A stretch of 64,000 nt of DNA. It comes from Mytilus californianus (taxonomy: Eukaryota > Mollusca > Bivalvia > Mytilida > Mytilidae). Positions 12,086 to 23,202 of this stretch are shown here, piece after piece. Position 1 is the first letter of the stretch; each line of letters opens with the position of its first letter. The position numbers and the translations under genes were made by a program. Where the stretch lies: the NCBI RefSeq assembly GCF_021869535.1, contig NW_026262668.1:22883732-22947731 (forward strand), written 5' to 3'. The notes below the pieces were generated by a model. That model ran no database searches and was not told where the DNA came from. It saw only the letters and a list, made by a program, of their open reading frames with translations.

Positions 12086-12511
12086 AAAAATATAATCTGT
12101 ATTACAAATTCAACCAAATAAAAAAGAAAATCTTTGGGACTGAAATTAATTATTGTTTGTTAAATATATATATATTCACATTCACATTTTAAAAAGATAC
12201 AGTGTTCTAGCCAGGATTTAAAAAGGGCAGGGTGCTCTAGTCAGAAAAATGACAATTTTATTCGTAAAATGTCATTGAAAAAAGGGCAATTCAATACTTT
12301 TGGCACAATTTTTTATGTTTAGCTTTATAAAAATCTCGGGTCATTAATAGTGACTAATAACATGTTCACATTGCAGCTGAATTTAAATATTTAGTGGCTT
12401 ATGAGTTTCATATATGTTAACCTGTTAGTTACTTTTTTTTTACCTGTTAGTTCCCCATCTTTAGTATCTTATGCAAACTTACAATAACTCCAACTACTAC
12501 TAAATAGAGTT

Positions 12512-12546
12512 TAATGGCGACTACCCTTGCGGGTATTGCGCCATTA
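12512..12546. other. Short hairpin TAATGGCG...CGCCATTA
   Basis: The arms TAATGGCG and CGCCATTA, with an inner TACCC/GGGTA stem around TTGC, form a compact hairpin. GC content is higher than the surroundings. Function unknown; it may be the relic of a small palindromic element. Confidence 0.6.
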
Positions 12547-13302
12547 CAATAAACCGTTTTGAATTATTACTTTAATGTACTTGATATATCAATGAATGGA
12601 GGTGAAGATGAAAAAAACAATTTTCAAAATATTTATATTTTAAGTGTTTTCAGGTTAAAAATAATTAAAAGAAATATTCTAATATGCATTTGCATTCAAT
12701 TTGTTTTATATTTATTTAATTACGAAAAAGAACCCATAAATTAACGGAATATATTGTGAAAAGGTGATAAAAAAGGGGAAGTAACTCATTTTTTTTTTTT
12801 GGCAAACATTTTTGAAATAGACAAATTGTTTTTGACATAAAGCAAAGATTATTGGTGTCTAATTAACAATGTGTTTGACACCAAAGCTGTCAGGTGAAGC
12901 CATGCACTTAATGGGTCACTTAATTTTACAGTTTACACAGCTAGCTGAACTTCCTGTTCATGGAAGAATTACGAATTTCAGTTTGACCGTATTTCAAAGT
13001 AAGAAAAATGCCGAGATTTTCGCGATATAAACGGCAGGGAACTCGAGAAACGCCAACGGCTGTTTTGCCAGACAAGCTGGGGTGTTTCTGATTTTCTCCC
13101 AAGTTCACATAAGTGCGTTTCTATTAATTATCAGATCAATGATCGACATCGTGAAACATCGGTACCTCGAATGACCGAATAACACCGTTATTATCCGAAT
13201 AACACTTGAAATTTTAATATTAACAAATATTGGTGACTTTTAAACATTAATTAATAAATAATAGTATAGTATTAACGTATTTTATAACTTAAATATGATT
13301 TG
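12547..13302. other. Non-coding; small GC-richer patch near 13,000-13,090
   Basis: AT-rich sequence without a supported gene. A 27-codon ORF starting at 13,008 (MPRFSRYKRQGTRETPTAVL at its N-terminus) lies in a locally GC-richer patch but has no splice or homology support. I record it only as a possible short exon. Confidence 0.3.
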
Positions 13303-13442
13303 CAGAAAGCAGGTAAGTTCATAAAGATTATTTTAAATATAGTGTGTACATCCAACATGGCGACCAAGGAAATCACAATGGTCGCCATGTTGGATGTACA
13401 CACTAAATTTAAAACGATCTTTATGAACTTACCTGCTTTCTG
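13303..13442. repeat. 64-bp near-perfect inverted repeat
   Basis: Two 64-bp arms (13,303-13,366 and 13,379-13,442) match at 61 of 64 positions around a 12-base loop. The arms contain CAGGTAAGT, a consensus 5' splice site, and CCAACATGGCGACC. Either strand therefore shows the same donor-like motif and an ATG. It could be a palindromic MITE or an inverted duplication of a first-exon edge. Confidence 0.9.
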
Positions 13443-15650
13443 TTAATCATTTTTAAGTTTTTAACATTGGTTTCTCAACATGTGTAAAATGTAAACAAAT
13501 CATGACCACATGTTTTTTGTAATTGTACTGAACAGTTCGACCCTAGCAAATACCGTTCTAGATAATGCGGCCAATAGTTCATCCGCATGCACCCTGTGCC
13601 GATTAAATTAACTTTGTTTTTTTCTTTTATTTAAAACTGGCCAGTTGTAATATTTTTAAGCGACACTCTTGATCTATTTTCATAATACCGGTACGGGAAC
13701 GGATCAACTTTTGGTCGATATAATATGGGGCGAGATTGTCACTTCGACGTTAGCGCACTTGAGAAATACGTCATCAAAATGTGATTACGCTGATATGGAG
13801 ATCAAACTTGAAAATCCGATGCTGGAAAATCCGATGCAGATGTTTTCAGATAAGTGCATTAAAAATTTAATTCAACATGTGTATATTATGATTATAAATT
13901 ATAATTTATTGAGGAACTATGATTTTTTTATTGTTTTTATTTGAGCAAATCAACATCTTCTTTCCTCTATATCTTCCTCCAATAGTTGGAGTACACCAAC
14001 CTTACTGAATTAAGGTTGGTTAATCCTTATTAAAATTATTAAGTGAATACCTTACTATTTAAAAATAACATTATGTACAGTTAAATCCCTGCAAAGATAC
14101 TAATAATAACTTCTATGTACATTAAAAATGGGTCACAGTTTAAAAGTTATTAATAAAATTTTTAAAAATAAAAAAGTTTTGAATATTATTTACAGGGCAT
14201 GCATTATAGTAAAAAATCTTTACATTCACTAAACAATGTTACTTAAATGTAAAAAATAACGAGTTTTCAGCTTCCTGCCTGCTACATGCTGGAGTTACTA
14301 CATCTGTCTATGAGCACTACTAGGCGATATAAAATCAATAAAATCATGCATATAAGCTTATATGTCCTAAGACATCACAAAGTCTGAAATCATAAACTGA
14401 AAATTATATTTATATTTTTAACACGAGTTTTTGACAATGAATAATCTTGTTGTCACATAACAGGCATAACTGGTAGACATGTAAAAAAATATTGAGTTGT
14501 GTGAGTGGTTATTTGGTGAAAATAATAAGTCGCCGGTTTTTAATCTTCAGTGGATAAAAAAGGGGGAGGGTAATTAATTTGATTCCAAATGGCTTCCAAT
14601 GTACTGTATAAACATGTAATAATATTTCTATTGAATTTATTGCTTCAAAACGTCTTGAACAATTGATTCTTTGTGGATTTTTTTTTTACTTTTAGGGGAT
14701 TTAATGATTTTAAAATGGAGCTGCCAACTTTGATAGTAAACAGATTGCATGCAGATTCCAGTTAGTGAGTTACCTTTACTCAGCAATACTAGTTGGAAGT
14801 ACAGAGACAGCAAATTTAATTACAGAAAGGAGAAGAACCTAACATGTATCCTTTATATCTGATTTTTATTAAGCCTAAATTAATATATTGTTTGTTTCCC
14901 CAATCCCTACACCGCCAGGCCAGGTGTGGGTAGGTAGGTAGGGAAATAATTTTATTTTTTCCAAAAAGCTGGAACAATATCGGTCGATCTGGCAAGCCTG
15001 AAAATTGGAACTGAATAAAATAATATTTGACTTAGTTTTGACAAGAATCTCACTATACAAATCCTTGGTTTTGACAATAAAATTTTATGAGTCAGACCCG
15101 TTTTTGCAGGGTCGGTAGGGATTGGGGAAACAGACAATATTTTATTTTAGGCCGTATAATATTTGAAACTGAACAGCGAGCATCGTTAAGCCATGGTGAA
15201 CAAAGTATATCTAAATACAATTATTGAATTAAGACAATGAAATGCTTAAGGGTATTAGTGAACATGAGGAGGAGGGGGTGGGGGTGGGAACCATTTTGAT
15301 TGATAATTTAACAATCTAAGCAGCCATTAAAAATGGCCAACAAATTTGCTAGTAGTAAGTACTAGTATCTAATTTTGATGGGAGTTTAAGGATCTGACAT
15401 TAAAATAAATACAAGTCATTTTTTTTAATGGGAACTTGACAGCCATTTAAATAAGCTATTAAACACAGTGATCGGGAAGGACGTCCGCCTTGCGCCAATT
15501 GCCCTTTTCGACCAGAAATGGCGCATAGAGTGACAAATGTAAGCGCCCACGTGGCCCACAATATTTTCCACTCCGTTTTGAAACATTTGATATCGTAAAA
15601 TGGATTTACGTTTGTGTTTTGTGTCACCATTTGTATGTACAAAACTGTGT
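13443..15650. other. Non-coding; MITE-like ends at 14,883-15,147
   Basis: No supported gene. A 91-codon ORF at 13,669 has no recognisable features. At about 14,883-15,147 an inverted pair, ATTGTTTGTTTCCCCAATCC and GGATTGGGGAAACAGACAAT, brackets ~265 bp and looks like a small MITE. Related end sequences (AATATTTTATTTTA preceded by GGTCGGTAGG-like words) occur near 37,110 and 43,470. Confidence 0.45.
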
Positions 15651-15680
15651 AGTGTTACCGCCAATGATAGGAGCACCGCC

Positions 15681-15735
15681 TATATATATTTTTGGGACGT
15701 CTCGGGTGTAAACATATTTTGGATTATATCTTTTG
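15681..15735 (+). promoter_or_regulatory. Possible TATA promoter and short first exon
   Basis: TATATATATT (15,681-15,690) follows a GC-richer stretch (15,470-15,680). About 45 bases downstream comes TTTTG|GTAAGTAC (donor at 15,736). A strong acceptor TTTTACTTTTATTTTGCAG lies at 16,656, so a first exon of some 25 bases joined to 16,657 is possible. There is no transcript evidence and the whole unit lies inside the 6.3-kb insertion. Treat as a hypothesis. Confidence 0.25.
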
Positions 15736-16786
15736 GTAAGTACAATGTATTAGAATTTCCACAATTTTGAATATATGTGCATGCTCTTTTAGTTCAAAGT
15801 AGTGACATTTAAAGTGTTTTATTAACTTTTAAGAGTCAAGAAAAAAAGAAGGTCATAGATTTATAAAAAGTATTAATAAGAAGATGTGGTATGCTTGCAA
15901 ATGAGACAACTCTCCACAAGATACCAAATGACACAAAAAATATGCATATACATATCATAAAATTGTGTAGGACATGAGTCATATTTTGTATCATTTTAAA
16001 ACATTATTTGTTTTATAAAATAGTACTTCTGAAAAAGTAATTTTGCTATAAAATTAGAGATCTGTGGTGTGACTGACAATATGACATTTATATATCCAAA
16101 AATGGTAAAATAATATATCTTTATATATACATGTATAGTATATACACTACCCACCAAAAGTATGATATAAAACATGGGCAAGACCCATTATGTTATAGTA
16201 CAATGATTATGAAAAACAAATATTAAACAAAAAAGAAAGGACAACCTCTTTATTTCTAGGGACAGTCACTTATTATAATGATGATAATTTAGTACTGACA
16301 TGAGGTTTAATGTATTGTACAGTTATATATCAGCTGCTGAACCAGGGTGGTGGTGGTGGCAATTAAGTCAACATTAGGAGTAAGACTTATAAAACTTCTA
16401 TGCAATAAGTTATGTAGCTCTAAAGCTCAGAAAGGGGGAGCCCCTTTCCTAAATCCACCTCTGAATATTAAATTTCTAGAAGGATTTGACACTCTTAGAA
16501 ATTGACCCTGCAAGTGACACATTAATACAAATCTTTTCAAAAAGTGTTATTTTCATTTGATAATTTCAGAATTGACAACAAATGTAACTAACTTTATATC
16601 TGTACAATGTTAACTTATTCTTTTATATGCTAGATTCTTTTACTTTTATTTTGCAGAATTTGCCATCAACAAATTCAACTTTAAGGACAACGATTTCAAT
16701 GGGACACTGAACGAAAAGATACACACATGTAACAGGACTACCTATAGACGACAGAGAACAAATATTGTTTTATTAAATCACAGAAA
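15736..16786 (+). other. Putative intron and downstream exon; repeat fragment at 15,885
   Basis: 15,885-15,955 is a mussel interspersed repeat (AGATGTGGTATGCTTGCAAA, GAGACAACTCTCCACAAGAT). After the acceptor at 16,656 a frame stays open for about 85 codons (INKFNFKDNDFNGTL and onward) and runs into the GATGG array, ending near 16,920. Whether it is translated is unknown; reading into the subterminal repeat argues against a conserved protein. Confidence 0.25.
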
Positions 16787-17186
16787 ATGCCATCAATGGA
16801 AAGATTTTCTAAAGACATTCTCCTTACTCATCCATCCAATTCCATCTGATGGTCAATTCTCCATCAAGTTTCCATGCATTTTACATGTAATGGAAATATT
16901 CCATTGGTTTTCCATCTGATAGCAAAATTACCATCAGTTTTCCATCAGATGGCAAAAATACCATCAATTATCCATCAGATGGCAAAAATACCATCAATTA
17001 TCCATCAGATGGAAATTATGCCATCAATTTTCCATCATCATGAACACAAATTCCATCAAACCTTTTCCATCAACCATTTTCCAGCATTGATGGAAAGTTG
17101 ATGGAAAGTTGTTCCAATACTCCATCAACATGATGGAATGTGATGGCATTTTTTCCATCACAAAATTCCATCATGTTTGATGGAAA
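16787..17186. repeat. Right subterminal CCATC word array
   Basis: More than twenty CCATC/GATGG words, chiefly TTTTCCATCAGATGG-like, ending in GTTTGATGGAAAATCTAGGG. It is the inverted counterpart of 10,894-11,290. Several adjacent near-copies (ATACCATCAATTATCCATCA twice, 16,948-17,010) show recent local duplication. Confidence 0.85.
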
Positions 17187-17199
17187 ATCTAGGGAAGGG

Positions 17200-17432
17200 T
17201 ACCCCCAAAATCAATCCTAGCATTCCCTTTGTGATATGGAACCTTGTGGTACAATGTCAGAGAGATCCATACACTAACACATAAGTTATGTCTGGAAGTT
17301 ACAAAAATGTTTATTTTTGGCCTCTTTTTGTCCCCTAATTCCCTAAAACCAATGTGCCTTCCGACGACGGCGACGCCGCCGCCAACGTCATACTAATATA
17401 CGACTGCAAAATTTTTTTGCGGTCGTATAAAA
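17200..17432 (+). mobile_element. Family C element (C2), right part
   Basis: This resumes the 160-bp unit exactly where 10,880 stopped, then gives the (GAC)n-like tract (17,362-17,385) and the terminal hairpin (17,397-17,429, TATACGACTGC / GCGGTCGTATA) ending in an A-run. Outside is family E sequence, matching the left flank at 9,940. Confidence 0.85.
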
Positions 17433-17849
17433 AGACCTAAACATAAAAAAAGATCTGTTGAAGTTTACTGATTGGTACTTTACCATGTTCACTCTGGGAG
17501 AACATGATTTATCTATTACCGTAGTTGTATGTTTTGTCATTAATCAGGCTGTTCTCAGCTTTGAAATCTTTCACATTGTTCATGGTAGTGTCTTTTATAG
17601 CTGACTATACAGTATGGGTTTTACTCATTGTTGAAGGCTGTTCAGTCACCTATAATGCTTTCATCCTTGTCATATGGTCTCTTGTGGATAGTTGTCTGAT
17701 TGGCAATCATACCACATTGCCTTATTTTTGTATGTACACCTTCATGACCTTACAACCTTATTATATTCTTAGTATTGTTGACCTATTGACTATTGAATCT
17801 GAGAAATGGATATAATCACAAAAACTTAATGTTGACCTCCATATCATTA
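17433..17849. repeat. Family E and a minus-strand mussel repeat
   Basis: 17,560-17,740 is a common mussel repeat read backwards (TTGTGGATAGTTGTCTGATT, GGCAATCATACCACATTGCC); another copy lies at 27,545-27,655 and the opposite orientation at 15,885. Family E follows (ACCTATTGACTATTGAATCT). The 96-codon frame at 17,525 is a by-product of this repeat. Confidence 0.65.
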
Positions 17850-18446
17850 CAAGAGGCTCTCAAGAGCCTGAATCGCTCACCTGTATTTCAGAGGAGAAGA
17901 TTTTTAAATGTTAGCAAACTTGATGAACAAATTGTGTAAAATTGTCTTTAAAGGGCAATAACTCCTTAAGGGGTCAATTGACAATTATGGTCATGTTAAC
18001 TTTTTTGTAGATCTTACTTTGCTGAACATTATTGCTGCTTTCAGTTTATATATATCTATAATAATATTCAAAATAATAACAAAAAACTGCAAAATTTTGT
18101 TAAAACTACCAATTTGGTGGCAGCAAATTTCAGAGCTGATAGATCTTGACCAATTGAACAATTTTACCCCATGTCAGATTTGCTCTAAAAGCTTTAGTTT
18201 TTGAGATATAAGCAAAAACTGCATTTGACCCCTATGTTCTATTTTTAGCCATGGCGGCCATGTTTGTCGATGGATCAAAACTTCGGACACAATTTATAAA
18301 CTAGATACCCTAAGGAACATTTAGTTAAAGTTTGAAGGTATTTGGCCCAGTAGTTTCAGAGGAGAAGATTTTTTAAATAGTTTACGAGGACGGACGCCAA
18401 GTGATGGCATAAGCTCACATGGGGTCCTTCGGGCCCCGGTGAGCTA
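17850..18446 (+). mobile_element. Family B element, single unit
   Basis: It has the AGGCTCT/AGAGCCT hairpin with ATCGCTCACCTG, one B unit, a short GAGGACGGACGCC tract and a 3' hairpin (18,413-18,445) in which GGGGTCC pairs with GGGCCCC allowing one G-T pair, then GAGCTAAAAAA. It is inserted in family E. Confidence 0.85.
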
Positions 18447-18767
18447 AAAAAGGAGGTCAAAGTCAGGTGAACTTCTAACAGACATGTTCACCTTGCGAGG
18501 AATCTGTCAACCAAATAAAGTTGTCCTTATTACCCATTTTACCCCAAAACATCACATGATAAAAGGGTCACTGAACTATGACAATGAGGTCAAGGACAAT
18601 TAACATATGCCAGACAAAAACTGATGTGGATCCAGGATTTTGAAAATTAGACAGAGTTTGGAGAGGAACCGGTAAATAGTCTGGATTAACTATAAATGTA
18701 GCTCCATAAGGGGGTCCTGGGCACTGCATGCCCCCCCCCCCCCTAAATCCACCTCTGAACAAGAGGC
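18447..18767. repeat. Family E and unclassified repeat with a poly-C run
   Basis: GGAGGTCAAAGTCAGGTGAAC and related E phrases run to ~18,625. A segment ending CCCCCCTAAATCCACCTCTG (18,730-18,765) is echoed at 16,440-16,470 (CCCCTTTCCTAAATCCACCT). No gene. Confidence 0.5.
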
Positions 18768-19361
18768 TGTCAGAGTGACATCAAACCCGCTTTTTTTTAA
18801 CATTTATTTGTGTCCTGGCATTTTTCAATATCACAAGGATCATAACTCCTGAACGGTGAAAGTGAAAATCGTCAATATCAACTTGACCTCCATTTTGTCA
18901 TCAGTAACAACAAATTAAAATTTGAAAAACTTAGGTTTAACGGTTCATGAGTTACAGCACGGACACTACTAGAAACACCATTTTTCAATCTTCCAAGAAC
19001 CATAACTCCTGAACGGTGAATGTGAAAATCGTCAATATTGAACTTGACCTCCATTTTGTCATCAGTAACAACATATTAAAATTTGAAAAGCTTTGGTTCA
19101 ACAGTTCATGAGTTACAGCACAGACAAGACCGGAAACAACATTTTTCAATCTTTCAAGAACCATAACTCCTGAACGGTGAAAGTGAAAATCGTCAATATT
19201 ATTCTTGACCTCAAATTTGTCATCAGTAACAACATATTAAAATTTGAAAAGCTTTGGTTAAACAGTTAATGAGTAAATGTACGGACACTGTTTGGCAGCC
19301 GCCCGCACGCCGTACATCCCCAAATCAATAACCTATTTTTACTTTATAATTCCGGTTAAAA
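18768..19361 (+). mobile_element. Family G element, three 160-bp units
   Basis: The 5' end is AACAAGAGG plus the hairpin TGTCAGAGTGACA. Three tandem units follow with CATAACTCCTGAACGGTGAA at 18,841, 19,001 and 19,162 (period ~160). The 3' part is GC-rich (GCAGCCGCCCGCACGCC), then AATAACC ... CCGGTTAAAAA, giving an AACC/GGTT end hairpin and an A-run. Same architecture as families B-D. Confidence 0.75.
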
Positions 19362-20201
19362 ACCTCAGACCATAAAGCATCTGTACCAGATAATGGATTA
19401 TCTAACTCTTCCAATCTTTTCAAATATGAAGCTTTATACAAGAGTGCACAGGCTGAAATGTCTTGATTGAATTTATTTTGAAAGTCTACAATATGAAGGT
19501 TTAATTACACGTAATATAAAATGAAACATTATCAATGATCCACGTAAATGCGGTCAAGGTCATATGAACCCTGCAAGATAACATGTACACCTAACAATCA
19601 TACAATACACCAAATATAGTCAGCCTATTGCTTACAGTAACTGAGAGACAGACCTAATTACTAAAGTTGAACATTGACCAATGAAACATAAAATGATAAT
19701 TTCTGCTTTTTAATTTTTCTCTCTTTCTATTATAGTATTTAAGATATTAGGCAGAATGCAAAAAAAAAAGATAAAATCCTCATTAAAGGGCAATGACTCA
19801 TAAAAATGAGGTAAATGTCAGATGAACTAACACTGTACACCAAACATAGTTGACCTATTGCTTATAGTATCGAAACAACCTAGGTCTATGTGCATCTTAG
19901 ACAATGGACTATTCTAAAATTGCAGACCATTATGGAATTCATGACAAAAAACTTTTTATGGTTGATCTCGTATTGCTGATAATTTTTTTCTGTTTACAAT
20001 TTCTCTCTGTCTTCTTTAGTTTTTACCCAAAACACAATAAAAGGGTAAAAAAATTTGTCATTTAATGGCAATCACTCCTATAAAGAGTTAATACTACAGA
20101 TTTTATGCAAAATTTGCCTTAATAGTAGATCTGGTCTTGCTGATCATTTTTTTTGCTACTTAAAAAGTGTCTATCTATCCTTTATAGTTTCAAGATATAA
20201 G
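19362..20201. repeat. Old repeats: family E and degenerate B-like units
   Basis: Family E phrases (GGTCAAGGTCATATGAACCC, ACCTATTGCTTATAGTAT) mix with decayed B-like text (AAAGGGCAATGACTC, TTGATCTCGTATTGCTGAT, TTTCTCTCTGTCTTC). No gene seen. Confidence 0.45.
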
Positions 20202-21096
20202 GCAACAAGCATTCTGAGAGTATTGCATGGCAATACATAGTCCCCTACCGGGTAAAAATTCATTATACTGGAACAAAATGCTAACTTGTTATATAACTTG
20301 TCATGGTGTAAACAAAAAAGTAAATAGAATGTCAAGCATGACTAAAAACATTGTGGAAAACTGATTGTATGAGTGAATTTTTCAAGTCCAAGGACCATAA
20401 CTCTGCACAAAATTATTAGACCAAAACAAAACTTTGAACTTGATCTGTAACTTGTCATGATAAAACTATTTACCAATTATCAATCAATATCGTATAAGCA
20501 TGATGAAAAAAACATTAGATATGATTAATAGTTCCAAATATTTTTTCCTTCATTTGTCACAAACTAATATAGATTTGTAACTTATCTATAAAATGTCAAC
20601 AACTTTAATCTACACAATGTAATGTATTGAAATATATACATTAATAAAAATAAATTATTATCTAATTAAAGGATTTCTCTTCATAATTTTTTTTTATATA
20701 TAAATTAGCATTCAGAAAATTAGTTTATACTAAATAACAAACAAACCTGCCAAAAAAATCTTCAAATAATTTAACAAAGAATGCCTTTTAAAAAATGAGT
20801 TTTCTCCCTTTGTACAGAAATATGGTTTAACATAGTATTCTAACATTAGATATGGTCCAGATTTATGGTCCATAACTCTGGACTAAATCATCAGACCGGA
20901 ACAAAATTCGAACTTGAATTATAACTTGTCATGATAAAACTATATACCCAATATCAAATCAATATCTTAAGGAACGAAGAAAAAAAGTGTGGAAAGCTGA
21001 TTTGCCGGACTGACGGATGGACAGACGGACAGACAGACAGACAGACGGACGGAGTGCAAACCTTAAGTCCCCTTCGACTTTGTCGGTAGGGGACTA
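20202..21096 (+). mobile_element. Family H element with 13-bp inverted ends
   Basis: The 5' leader ACAAGCATTCTGAGA carries a hairpin GTATTGC/GCAATAC. The word TAGTCCCCTACCG (20,238-20,250) matches, inverted, CGGTAGGGGACTA at 21,084-21,096. Inside are repeats of CCATAACTCTG and ACTTGTCATGATAAAACTAT, then a GACGGACAGACAGACAG microsatellite and a small CGAC-TTT-GTCG hairpin just before the 3' word. Ends in an A-run. A second copy is at 51,211-51,902. Confidence 0.8.
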
Positions 21097-21464
21097 AAAA
21101 CGCAATATAGTGTTAAAAATTGTCATAAAATAGCAAGAACACCAAAAGGAGTTGCCTGATGACTTCAGCCATGTTGATTAATTTGTAGATTTTGTTTTGC
21201 TGCTCATTTTAGTTATTTTAATTTTCTCTCTATTTCTTGCAGTATTTAAGATATTATGCAAAAGTGCTAAAAATGATAAAGAAATCGTCATCAAAGGGCA
21301 ATAACTCCAATCGTGAGTGGTTTGATAGTTTCGATCATCTGACTTATTTGTAGATCTTGTCTTGCATATCATGTTTGCCATTTAAATTTTCTCTATATCT
21401 AAAATAGTTTTCAAGATAATAGGCAAAAAGAAAGAAAAAAAAAGGTAAAATTCATCATTAAATA
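21097..21464. repeat. Degenerate B-like units
   Basis: The phrases AAAGGGCAATAACTCC, CTTATTTGTAGATCTTGTCT and TTTCAAGATAATAGGCAAA match the B unit with many changes. This looks like the old sequence into which H and J inserted. Confidence 0.5.
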
Positions 21465-22036
21465 GACAGCTGCGCCATGAGCCCATGATACGCCTGTCGC
21501 CTTTTTAAAGAATAAAGTTCAATTACTTCTCAATGTCATATCAGAAATTTATGAAAAACTAAAGGGAAGTTAGCTTAATAGATATAAACCAGTCAACAAA
21601 GTTTCATGAAAACTGCTCAAAGCACTTTAAAGATATAATATTGTCGGAAAATTGGAAAATCACCCCCTTTTTATGAATAAAATCCCATAACTCGGAAACG
21701 TAAAATCTAAAATTTATAAAAATTGAAAGGGAGCTTATGTCAATAGATATAAACTATTCACCAGACTTTCATGAAAACTGCTGAAAGCATTTTTGAGTTG
21801 TTGTCCGAAAACTGGAAAATCCCCCTTTTTTATGAATAAAACCCCACAACTCAGAAACTTAAAATCTATAATTTATGAAAAACGAAAGGGAGCTCACGTC
21901 AATAGATATAAACAATTCACACAAGTTTCATGCAGATTGGTTAAAGCATTTTTGAGTTATTGTCCGACATGTTGACGACGGACGGACGGACAACGGTATA
22001 CCATTATAATACGTCCTGTAAACGGGCGTATAAAAA
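21465..22036 (+). mobile_element. Family J element, ~159-bp units
   Basis: The 5' end has CAGCTGCGCCATGAGCCCAT then ATACGCC (21,488-21,494); the 3' end has ATACGTCC ... GGGCGTAT, the complement, closing a small hairpin and ending TATAAAAATG (22,036). Three tandem units have TATGAATAAAAT near 21,513 (decayed), 21,672 and 21,831. A GACGACGGACGGACGGACAA tract precedes the 3' end. Confidence 0.75.
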
Positions 22037-23202
22037 TGATCACACTTTAAAAACTCATCACTTTTAAGCTGCTTACCAAATATGAAATCTTTCTATTCAG
22101 TAGTTTCTGAGAACAGTGTGAAGAAAATGACAGGTGGACATACAGAGGGGTGGACAAAGTGATTGCAATATCGCCTAACTTTTAGAGTGGGGTATAATAT
22201 CATTGACTCTAATCACTAACTTTAAAGGGGAAATTTGTGATTTATGACTTCTAACCTAAATATGTTCATTATAACATAAAATACATATGTGCAAAGTTTT
22301 ATCCATATATGTGCAGTAATAAATAAGAAAATTGATAATTATTATTTTTTTTTTATTGACTTTATATAATTCTTCCTGTAGGACATGACATTAACTACTG
22401 CTATCGCATGCCGAGTTTGAAGTACAATCATTTAAAAACTATGCAAAACTTCCAAAGTCAATGAACCTCCATGGAAATGAGAAGTGCTAATACAACTACA
22501 TACAAAATATCGTTGACTTACTAATAGTGGATCCTTAGGCTAACAAAAACAGACAACACCATGGGCAAAAAGAACAAAAAAAACGTTTTTGTGGCTTCTA
22601 TAGTTTTCATCTGTATGTAATGGACTTACACCTGACAAAAGACCATATTGCTCAAATTCAGAGGATTAACTTCATCATTTAGGAATGTTTTCAGAAGGGT
22701 TTAATAGCAACAATTGATATCTTAAAATTTAAACATTTAAACATGTTAAACTCAATGAATCAGAATAAAAATTGTTCAACAAGTCCAAAATTTGCTTTAT
22801 TTACTACAAAATACACATGTGTGCAAGTGGCCCCCTTTTTAAATAGCATTCATTGCTTAGTGAACTTAGCAAAATTAATACCTGAAAATTTTTATTCTGA
22901 AATAAGGCCCCCACATAAAAACATGTGAAACAATTTAAACAAGAAAACTAACGGCCTGATTTAATTATAACAAAACAATTTATGAAGAACAAAAGACAAA
23001 CATAAACCAACGACAACAACTGAACTATAGGCTCCTGACTTTTTACAGGCACAATAAAGAATGTGGTCAGGCTAAACATGTCTGGGAGCGCTCAACCTTG
23101 CCATATAATGGACAGTGGTGTAACAGCACTACAAAAGAACAAACTGTAAAAATCAGTTGCAATTGCCTTAACTCATCAGTATGATGCACAAAAACAACTA
23201 AC
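22037..23202. other. Non-coding; mussel repeat near 22,985-23,180
   Basis: No gene. 22,985-23,180 matches a mussel interspersed repeat I recognise by its wording (ACTATAGGCTCCTGACTTTT, ACAGTGGTGTAACAGCACTA, ATCAGTTGCAATTGCCTTAA). 22,440-22,720 (CCTCCATGGAAATGAGAAGT, GTTGACTTACTAATAGTGGA) may be another repeat. The rest is AT-rich. Confidence 0.5.

Larger units (their letters stand above)
10881..17199. mobile_element. 6.3-kb transposon-like insertion with inverted ends
   Basis: The ends are inverted copies: CCCTTCCCTAGATCTTCCAT (10,881) and, read on the minus strand from 17,199, CCCTTCCCTAGATTTTCCAT. Each end is followed by ~400 bp packed with GATGG/CCATC. The host C repeat continues in register on both sides: GAGGCAATT before, ACCCCCAAAATCAATCC after, as in the uninterrupted copy near 296-322. 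The target duplication is unclear: the left flank reads TTTAA and the right TACC, so TA or TTA are possible. No transposase ORF is present, so I call it non-autonomous. The superfamily is not assigned. The block could instead be two elements plus trapped sequence. Confidence 0.7.

Noticed and set aside
17525-17815. 96-codon ORF with membrane-like composition
   Set aside because: It lies in a minus-strand interspersed repeat also present at 27,545-27,655.
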